Source: Chlorocebus sabaeus (Eukaryota; Chordata; Mammalia; Primates; Cercopithecidae). From it: a DNA stretch of 64,000 nucleotides. The notes under the pieces were generated by a model that was not told the origin of the DNA, ran no database searches, and saw nothing but the letters and a program-made list of their open reading frames with translations. Positions 55,635 through 64,000 of the stretch are shown one piece after another; position 1 is the stretch's first letter, and every line of letters starts with the position of its first letter. The stretch is from positions 44,009,931 to 44,073,930 of the forward strand of contig NC_132909.1 in the NCBI RefSeq assembly GCF_047675955.1, written 5' to 3'. The position numbers and the translations under genes are program-made.

Positions 55635-58600
55635 GTGCGGCCGCGCAGGGGCGCGGGGACGCTGGGGGCGGAGGACGCTTCCTGGTGGCTGCGAGCCGTG
55701 TTCTGCATCTAAAAACTTTCCCTTTTCTTCTCGCGTTTTTTGGGCACTTCTTCACAGTTCAGTGAGGAGTAATTACTGTCCTATGACAGAACCCAGAGCA
55801 GTAACAGTTTACGGTACTGCTCACTCGTACAGCGCTCGCTCTGCGCCCTTGAAGGCGTTTTGAGTAAGGGAGGTGTTTGTGTCGCTGTAGTTACAGTAAG
55901 TGTCTTTTGTCCAGCCATACGTTCAGTTCCCGTGAGGTGGAGACTGTTGTTTATCCTCATTTTACGGATGAGAACCCTAAAGTTCAGAGAGGGATGTTTC
56001 CCTGCCCACCGATCCTGGTTATTTCTCTCAGAGCTTAACCATTCATTCATTCATCTTTCATTGAGCACTTTTATGGACGGGGACTGTATTCCGCTGGACT
56101 CAGAATAACAACACAGTTTCCCAGCTTAGTGGCTTAAACACCTTTAATTCCAGCGCTTTGGGAGGCCGAGGCGGCCGTATCGCATGCGCCCAGGAGTTCG
56201 AGACCAGCTTGGGCAACATGGAGAAACCCTGGGTCTACCAAAAATACAAAAATTAGCCGGGCGTGGTGGCGGGCACCTGTAATCCCAGCTACCGGGAGGC
56301 TGAGACAGGAGAATCGCTTGAACCCGGAGGCGGAGATTGCAGTGAACCGAGATCGCACTACTGCACCCCAGCCTGGGTGACAAAGTTGTAAGAATTAAAG
56401 AAAGAGGAAAGAAACACGAAAGGTGACTTGCCAGTCAAGACAGGTTTATTTTAGAGAAAACAAACCTGAGAGGCGCCTTCTGGCTGAGTTGGGTCAGAGG
56501 CACACTCTTTTACAGACTGAGTTTTTAAGGATTCAGGGTGAGAGAGTTTGATTATCAGACGCTTGAATTGCTTCTGTGTCTCTTTGTTGTGCTTATCTGG
56601 GAGGGAGAGTTATGTGTCTGTTCCCATACGTCTTTCTTGGTTCTTTTTCCTTCTTTCTTTTTTTATTTTTTTTGAGATGGAGTCTAGCCGTGTCGCCAGG
56701 CTGGAGTGCAGTGGTGTGATCTCGGCTCACTGCAACCTCCGCCTCCCAGGGTCAAGCGACATAATCTCACTGTGTGTCACCCAGGCTGGAGTGCAGTGTG
56801 ACAGTCACAGCTCACTGCATCCTCCTCCTCCTGGGTTCAAGCAATTCTCCTCCCAAGTAGCTGGGATTACAGGTGCCCACCGCCACACCCGTTTAATTTT
56901 TGTTTTTTGTTTTTGACATGGAGTCTTGCTCTGTTGCCCAGGCTGAAGTGCAGTGGCACGATCCTGGCTCACCACAACCTCCGCCTCCTAGGTTCAAGCA
57001 GTTCTCCTGCCTCAGCCTCCGGAGTAGCTGGGACGACAGGCGCATGCCACCACGCCCAGCTAATTTTTGTATTTTTACTAGTGATGGGGTTTCACTGTGT
57101 TGGCCAGGCTGGTCTCTAACTCCTGACCTTGAGATCCGCCTGCCTCAGCCTCCCAAAGTGCTGTGATTACAGGCGTGAGCCACCGTGCCTGGCCAGGAAT
57201 ACTTTTTTTTTTTTTTGAGACAGAGACTCCCTCTGTCACCCAGGCTGGAGTGCAGTGGTACAGTCTCAGCGCACTGCATCCTCTGCCTCCTGGGTTCAAG
57301 CGATTCTCCTGCCTCAGCCTCCTGAGTAGCTGGAATTACAGGTGCCCGCTACCACGCCCAGCTAATTTTTGTTTTTTGCTTTTTTGGTTTTTGTTTTTGA
57401 GATGGAGTCTTGCTCTGTTGCCCAGGCTGGAGTGTAGTGGCATGATCTCAGCTCACCACAACCTCCGCCTCCCAGGTTCAAGCGATTCTCCTGCCTCAGC
57501 CTCCCGAGTAGGTGGGATTACAGGCTTGTGCCACTACACCTGGCTAATTTTTGAGGAATACATTTTTTAAGCCATCTGGTCTGTGGTAGTTCATGACAGT
57601 GGCCTGAGCAACCTCAGCCCCACCTGAGGTGGCCCCAGGGAGAGCACCTGGCATGTCTTTGCCCTTTACTGACCCCAGCACAAGGCTACCATCATGACAT
57701 TTCTGGCTTTCTCAGACATTTGCCAGTTGCCCACAAGATGGCAGGCACTGCCCAGCTGCTGGGATTGAAGCAGCTCATAGGCCTTGAGTTGCTGGCGGCC
57801 CAGTGCGGTTAGGTCGCTGGCTACAGGGACAGAAGGGAGGAGTTACTACCCCCAGGGTTTCTGGCTACAGGGCCCCCACCCTATCACCCGCCTTCCCAAA
57901 CAGTACTCTGATTCCTCAACGATGGCCACATCTTAAGCCACCTGGGGCCAGTGCTAGGACCATCCTGGGGCCAGGTGACCTTGGTGGATGTGGCCTACTG
58001 GCTTTGCTGATTTCTGGGCTCCCAGGTGATCCTAGTGAGCCCTTGGGGTTGAAGAGCAGTGCTCTCCCACCCCAGGGACACATGGTGCTACCTGATGGTA
58101 GCATCATCCCTGGGAGTCAAGGAAAACCACAACGGTTCCAGAGCCTCACGTGAGGGTCACGGTCTGCACGTTTGTTGTTGTTATGCTTCCTGACACTCTT
58201 CTTTCTCCTGTAGCCTCTGAGCACTTCTGCACGCACAGCCTCCTGGGCAATTGCATTTCACACAGGGGTGGCTGAGGCCACCCTGGTGCCCCCCATGGTG
58301 CCCCACTGTGTCCTCACTTTGAAAGCCGAATAGCCGGCCAAGCGTGGTGGCTCACGCCTGTAATCCCAGCACTTTTGGAGGCCGAGGTGGGCGGATCACG
58401 AGGTCAGGAGATTGAGACCATCCTGGCTAACACAGTGAAATCCCGTCTCTACTAAAAATACTAAAAAAATTAGCCAGGCGCGGTGGCAGGTGCCTGTAAT
58501 CCCAGCTACTCAGGGGGCTGAGGCAGGAGAATGGCGTGAACCCGGGAGGTGCAGGTTGCAGTGAGCTGAGATTGCACCACTGTGCTCCAGCCTGGGGGAC

Positions 58601-61294
58601 GGAGCGAGACTCCGTCTCAAAAAAAAAAGAAAGCCCAACAGCCAGCTTCTGTCTCTTTTTTTTCTCTAAAGATAGGCAGGGTCTCACTCTGTCACCAGGC
58701 CAGAGTGCAGTGCAGTGGCGTGATCATAGTCCACTGTAGCCTCGACCTCCTAGGCTCAAGCGATCCTCCTTCATGAGCCTCCCAAGTCACTGGGACTACA
58801 GGTGCACGCTACCACACCCGGCTAATATTTAACATTTTTTTTATAGACACAGGGTCTCAGACCGGGCGCAGTGGCTCACGCCTGTAATCCCAGCACTTTG
58901 GGAGGCCGAGGCGGCTGGTTCACAAGGTCAGGAGTTCAAGACCGGCCTGGCCAATATGGTAAAACCCCATCTCTACTAAAAATACAAAAATTAGCCCGGC
59001 GTGGTAGTGCGTGCCTATAGTCCTGGCTACTCAGGAGGCTGAGGCAGAAGAATATCTTGAACCCGGGAGGCAGAGGTTGCAGTGAACTGAGACCGCGCCA
59101 CTGTACTCCAGCCTGGGCAACAGAGCAAGACTCCATCTCAAAAAAAAAAAAAAAAAAGACAGGGTCTCGCTGTGTTGCCTGTGCTGGTGTCTAACTCCTG
59201 GGCTCAAGCAGTCCTCCTGCTTTGGCCTCCCAAAGCACTGGGATTACAGGTGTGAGCCACTGCACCTGGCCTGTCTCTTTTTTAACTGAGCATGGCGTGC
59301 AACCCTGGGCTGGTCACCTAACTGTTGTCCACCTCAGAAGGCTGACTGGGAGTTACTTATTTTTTATTGAGACGGAGTCTTACTCTGTCGCCCAGGCTAG
59401 AGTGCAATGGTGCTATCTCGGCCCACTACAGCCTCCACCTCCCGGGTTCAAATGATTCTCCTACCTCAGCCTCCTGAGTAGCTGGGATTACAGGTGCCCG
59501 CCAGCACACCCGACTAATTTTTGTATTTTTAGTAGAGACGGGGTTTCACTATGTTGGCCAGGCTGGTCTGGAACTCCTGACCTCAAATGATCCACCCACC
59601 TCGGCCTCCCAAAGTGCTGGGATTACAGGCGTGAGCCACCGTGCCTGGCCTATAATATGTTTCTTTACATGCTCGAGAAGGTACGTCTTTCACCTGTCCA
59701 TCCCATTTGCAGGTGGGGCTTGATTTCTGCAGCCTCCACCCTCCATGCCTTTGACGTTCTTCTAGGAGTAATTTGTTTAGATGGTATCTTGTTCCAAATC
59801 ACAGCCAGATACCCACTCTGGCCAGCAGGGCCTGAGCAGAAGCTGCTGGGGCCTCTTGGCAATGGCAGGCTGAGTCAGGCTGGGGCCAGTTCTGCGGTGG
59901 CCTGGGATGAGGACACGTTTGACATCCACGCTCCTCCCTCAGGCTGGGGAGAAGGAAGAGATGTGGCTTGGAATCTGTGGTTCTCGGCCTCAGAGGACAG
60001 GGCAGAGTGACTCCCCTGGTTTGGGTACTGGGTCCTTTGACCCTGTGCCTTGACAGCTGGCAGGCCCTCTTGCTGAGAGCCTTCTCAGTCCCCTCTGTTG
60101 AGAGGTTGTTGGAGCGGTGATGCCGAGGTGGCTGGGCCCCTTCCCAACTGTACTTTCCTCTTGAAGCCCCCAGGGGCCTGGGCCAGCACCCTCAGGCCAC
60201 GGGCCGAGCTGCACTGTGACCGCCTGCCATGGGCACCCCGGGAAGTCAGCCAGTGCCCGGGGGCAGCATGCACAGCTGGGTTCTGGAGGAGGGGCCCCAG
60301 CCTCCCTGCCTGGCCTGAGCTCAAGGGCAGCTTCCTTATCGTCCCTAAATGGATGTTGCCACAGGTCACCCTCCCTCTTGCCCCTCAGTTCTGTGCAGTG
60401 GCTGGACTGTGGGGGTGTGGCCCAAGTACAGAGCCATCCCCAGGGTCTCCCCTGGCCAGGGCTGGACACAGATGTCACCACACTGGGGTAGCCACACTGA
60501 GTTCAAAATGTCTTGAGACAAAAGCAGGAATCAGTCCACAGTGGCCCCATGTCCAGAAGTTAGAGGTGCGGGCACCACCCTGGCTTCTTAAGTGTGGCTG
60601 GAGTAGGCACTGAACTTGGGAGCAAGCCTCCTTCCTGGGGTGGTGTCAGCGCGGGATGAGATCAGGCACCCTCCGTGTAGGGTACCCCCAGCAGAGGCCA
60701 CTCTCGGGCTGCGGAGGATCAGGGCTAGGACTTAGACCTCTGACCCTGCCGGAGAAGCCACCTGTCCCCAGCGCACAGGGGCCTGTCATGCTCACCCTGT
60801 GTGGGCTGCGCTGGGCCTCCCACTGTGCGTCCTGACCCATGTTGGTTCCCACAGCTGTCAAGCCCGGAGAGAGACGTGGAGAGGGATGTCTTCCTGTATA
60901 GAGCGTACCTTGCGCAGGTGAGTGTGGGCCCTGGCCGGGGGCGAGAGTGATGAACAGAGTAGAGGGTGGAGCTGGGGATGGGAAGGCACCACAGCGTGGG
61001 TGCCGGGGACAGTAAACAAAGCAGGGACCCGGGCCTGCAGTGTCCAGTGACTGAACAGCCAGTGCAGCCAGCATGTGAAGGCGGCTGTGTCACGGAGGCC
61101 CGAGACTGCCAGGCCAGGGGGCCTGGGTCACAGCTTCTTGATTTTTAATTTTTTTGAGACGGAGTCTTGCTCTTTCGTACTCGATCTCAGCTCACTGCAA
61201 CCACCACCTCCTGGGTTCAAGTGATTCTCCTGCCTCAGCTTCCGGAGTAGCTGGGACTATAGGCGCGCACCACCACACCCAGCTAATTTATATT

Positions 61295-61349
<55 letters not shown>

Positions 61350-61820
61350 TTGAGATGAAGTCTCACTCTGTTGCCCAGGCTGGAGTGCAACGGCAAGATC
61401 TCGGCTCACTGCAAGCTCCGCCTCCCGGGTTCACACCATTCTCCTGCCTCAGCCTCCAGAGTAGCTGGGACCACAGGTGCCTGCCACCACGCCTGGCTAA
61501 TTTTTTTGTATTTTTGTTTTTTTTTTTTTTTTTGAGATGGAGTCTTGCTCTGTTGCCCAGGCTGGAGTGCAGTGACTCAATCTCGGCTCACTGCAAGCTC
61601 CGCCTCCCGGGTTCACCCCATTCTCCTGCCTCAGCCTCCCGAGTAGCTGGGACCACAGGCGCCTGCCACCATGCCTGGCTAATTTTTTGTATTTTTAGTA
61701 GAGACAGTGTCTCACCATGTTAGCCAGGATGGTCTCGATCTCCTGACCTTGTGATACACATGCCTCGGCCTCCCAAAGTGCTGGGATTACAGGCGTGAGC
61801 CACCGTGCGTGGCCAATTTT

Positions 61821-61866
<46 letters not shown>

Positions 61867-62291
61867 GAGACAGAGTTTAGCTCTGTCGCCCAGGCTGGAG
61901 TGCAGTGGCAAGATCTCAGCTCACTGCAAGCTCTGCCTCCCGGGTTTACGCCATTCTCCTGCCTCAGCCTCCCGAGTAGCTGGGACTACAGGCGCCTGCC
62001 ACCTTGCCAGGCTAGTTTTTTGTATTTTTTAGTAGAGACGGGGTTTCACCGTGTTAGCCAGGATGGTCTCAATCTCCTGACCTCGTGATCTGCCCGTCTC
62101 GGCCTCCCAAAGTGCTGGGATTACAGGCTTGAGCCACCACGCCCAGCTAATTTTTATATTTTTAATAGACACGCAATTTCACCATATTAGCCAGGGTGGT
62201 CTCGAACTCCTGACCTCATGATCCGCCTGCCTCAGCCTCCCAAAGTGTTGGGATTACAGGCATGAGCCACCGCACCTGGCCGATTTTTTTT

Positions 62292-62332
<41 letters not shown>

Positions 62333-63532
62333 AGACAGAGTCTCGCTGTGTCACCCAGGCTGGAGTGCAGTGGCGCGATCTCGGCTCACTGCAAGCTCCG
62401 CCTCCCGGGTTCCCGCCATTCTCCTGCCTCAGCCTCCGAGTAGCTGGGACTACAGGCGCCCGCCACCACGCCCGGCTAGTTTTTTTTTTTGTATTTTTAG
62501 TAGAGACGGGGTTTCACGGTGTTAGCCAGGATGGTCTCGATCTCCTGACCTCGTGATCCACCCGCCTCGGCCTCCCAAAGTGCTGGGATTACAGGCTTGA
62601 GCCACCGCGCCCGGCCTTTTTTTTCTAAAATAATTGGTAGGAGCCAGGCACAGTGGCTCACAACTGTAATCCCAGAACTTTGGGAGGCTGAGGTGGGAGA
62701 ATTGCTTGAAGCCAGGAATTCAAGACCAGCCTGGGCAACATGTTGAGACCTCCATCTCTACAGAAAAAATTTAAAAATAAGCCAGGCATGGTGGCATGTG
62801 CCTGGAGTCCCAGCTACTCAGGAGGCTGTGGCAGGAGGATCGCTTGAGCTCAGGAGGTCGAGACTACAGTGAGCCGTGATCACGCCATTACACTCCAGCC
62901 TAGACAACAGAGCAAGACCTTGTCTCTAAAACAATAAGAATGGGGAACCATCTAGGAGGGAACACAGTGAAGGACGGGTCCCCGGCTGCAGATGTGACAG
63001 TGGTATCAGTCTGGGCGTCCTCGGGAGGGCCAGTAGGTGGGGCAGGGCTGGCTGGGGGCATGTCCTACTTTATAGAAGCGCATGCCACAACCCCCATAAC
63101 TGCTGCTGCCCTGTTCCCGGGTGACATGCCTGTTCCCCCCTTCACCTCATCACCAGAGATGGACAGCTGCCGGGAGACAGACAGTAACCTGCCAGGGTCC
63201 CCAGCTCAAGGCATGGGCAGTGTGGCCCTGCAGATGAGGGCACACCTGGCTGCTCATGACAGGTGACGCCATGCCCACCTCCACAGTGTACTGCAGTGAG
63301 GATGGCCCTTGCTGGGCTGAGGGGTCCCTGGTGGGGCAGGGGCTTCCTGTCTGGGGCTCTGCCTGCCAAGCTGAGGACATGGAAATCCTCTGGGACGGAC
63401 AGGTGCAGCTGATGGCTTGTCCCTATTGCAGAGGAAGTTCGGCGTGGTCCTGGATGAGATCAAGCCCTCCTCGGCCCCCGAGCTCCAGGCCGTGCGCATG
63501 TTCGCTGACTACCTCGCCCACGAGAGCCGGAG
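55509..63532 (+). CDS. COPE: COPE, coatomer epsilon subunit (5' part; continues past the window)
   Basis: Exons 55509-55634, 60855-60917 and 63432-63532 join in frame to give 96 codons plus two bases, about a third of the roughly 308-residue family protein. The start MAPPAPGAASGGSGEVDELF is the COPE N terminus, and the ATG has a strong context (GCGACATGG). The first helical repeats follow (NAFYIGSYQQCINEAQRVK, then RDVFLYRAYLAQRKFG). Known role: a TPR-like solenoid subunit of the COPI coat, bound to the alpha-COP C terminus, acting in retrograde Golgi-to-ER traffic on cytosolic and Golgi membranes. It shares its promoter with DDX49. Introns 1 (5.2 kb) and 2 (2.5 kb) are Alu-rich. No damage is seen in the visible part. 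Confidence 0.96.
56129..57555. mobile_element. Alu cluster in COPE intron 1
   Basis: Alu + 56129-56396; 56397-56660 is an unnamed, perhaps LTR-derived, piece; Alu - first half 56664-56758, rearranged Alu - 56759-56898, Alu - 56899-57194, Alu - first halves 57200-57385 and 57391-57555. A MIR-like word lies at 55960-55995. Confidence 0.75.
57556..58337. other. Alu-free part of COPE intron 1
   Basis: No repeat or gene recognised. Confidence 0.4.
58338..59650. mobile_element. Alu cluster in COPE intron 1
   Basis: Alu + 58338-58632; an old Alu - (58655-58858 plus 59158-59272) split by a younger Alu + (58859-59157) with the word ACAGGGTCTC on both sides; Alu - 59354-59650. Confidence 0.87.
59651..60854. 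other. Alu-free 1.2 kb end of COPE intron 1
   Basis: GC-rich, with open frames of up to 171 codons but no domain or splice-supported exon. Confidence 0.45.
60855..60917 (+). CDS. COPE: COPE coding exon 2
   Basis: Acceptor CCACAG, donor CAG/GTGAGT; 21 codons LSSPERDVERDVFLYRAYLA and Q. Confidence 0.96.
61143..62940. mobile_element. Dense Alu and microsatellite block in COPE intron 2
   Basis: Alu - first half 61143-61295, a TG run 61297-61333, Alu - first half 61334-61515, full Alu - 61516-61814, a TA run 61824-61841, cercopithecid AluY - 61842-62143 followed by the end of an older Alu 62144-62281, AluY - 62286-62616 with a T tract of about 45 broken by one C, and Alu + 62641-62940. Confidence 0.87.
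62941..63431. other. Unique end of COPE intron 2
   Basis: No repeat recognised; leads into the exon 3 acceptor. Confidence 0.45.
63432..63532 (+). CDS. COPE: COPE coding exon 3
   Basis: Acceptor TTGCAG, donor AG/GTGAGG. Encodes RKFGVVLDEIKPSSAPELQA to LAHESR plus two bases of the next Arg. Confidence 0.96.
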
Positions 63533-63891
63533 GTGAGGCCCCGGAGGATGGGTCAGCCTGGGGCGCAGGGCCTGTCGGTTATGAACCTGGGTCAGTGGGG
63601 GCGTGGTGTGCAGCGCACAGCATCCCTCAGATTAGGCACCTCACCCCTCTGCTACCCTGCTGCTTCATGCCTCAGTTTCCCTCACCTGCACAGCAGTGGG
63701 GGCTGATGATGGATCCTGCTTCAAAGGGGAGGGTCAGAGACAGTGCTGTGTGTGCACATGCCCTCATGGACCACAAGGCACTGTCTCAACCTAGAACTAA
63801 AAATATCAATTACCGAACAGCCCTCTGCACCACCCAGAGCCCCAAGATGGCCCAGGGTGCGGCGGGGGCAGGGCCTTGCCATCAGTTTTCT

Positions 63892-64000
63892 TATTTATTT
63901 ATGTATCTATTTATTGAGACGGAGTGTCGCTCTGTCACCAGGCTGGAGTGTAGTGGCGTGATCTCGGCTCACTGCAAGCTCCACCTCCCGGGTTCAAGTG
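63892..64000 (-). mobile_element. Alu, cut by the window end
   Basis: TTTA-rich start, then GAGACGGAGTGTCGCTCTGT. 63590-63700 before it is MIR-like (CATGCCTCAGTTTCCCTCAC). Confidence 0.85.

Noticed and set aside
60098..60613. 171-codon open frame in COPE intron 1
   Set aside because: It does not join COPE in frame, and the known COPE exons on both sides splice directly.
1..64000. CRISPR arrays, operons, prophage or tRNA genes
   Set aside because: The DNA is primate nuclear; repeated units are Alus and microsatellites, and no tRNA cloverleaf was noticed.

Overview
This is mammalian nuclear DNA from an Old World monkey (Cercopithecidae; macaque or baboon type is my best guess). Three multi-exon genes read through as intact proteins, and well over half of the window is Alu. 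At least nine Alus carry the lineage variants of the cercopithecid AluY/AluYR group (a GGCTTGAGCCACC end, CCACCTCGCCCGGCTAG in the middle). The gene order matches human chromosome 19p13.11 (COPE - DDX49 - HOMER3), shown here in the opposite orientation.

Layout. 1-31,600: gene-free flank upstream of HOMER3, packed with Alus and with older MIR, L2 and one Tigger-type DNA transposon. It also holds a full-length 7SL RNA retrocopy (14184-14484), an 0.8 kb ATGG tetranucleotide array (17400-18215), a copied Alu fragment (19013-19170) and an inverted duplication (28862-29894). 31,630-32,660: CpG-island promoter of HOMER3 with a CTCF-type motif and a non-coding first exon. 33,926-44,337: HOMER3 on +, nine coding exons, 361 codons. 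Its intron 3 carries a recent 0.6-0.9 kb tandem duplication. 45,430-55,120: DDX49 on -, thirteen coding exons, 483 codons, tail-to-tail with HOMER3. 55,121-55,508: a 388 bp head-to-head promoter shared by DDX49 and COPE, with two ZNF143-type motifs, two inverted CCAAT boxes and two ETS cores. 55,509 to the end: COPE on +, first three coding exons (96 codons plus two bases); the rest lies beyond the window.

All exon junctions were set by hand from AG/GT sites and reading phase. HOMER3 and DDX49 totals equal the human protein lengths I remember, with no frameshift or premature stop. HOMER3 is a postsynaptic and calcium-signalling scaffold, DDX49 a nucleolar DEAD-box helicase, and COPE a coatomer subunit. 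They are neighbours by genome history, and only the DDX49/COPE pair looks co-regulated. I found no credible coding gene in the first 31 kb. The window shows no new biochemical system; its unusual content is structural: local duplications, stacked insertions and nested repeats, several of which look confined to the monkey lineage.
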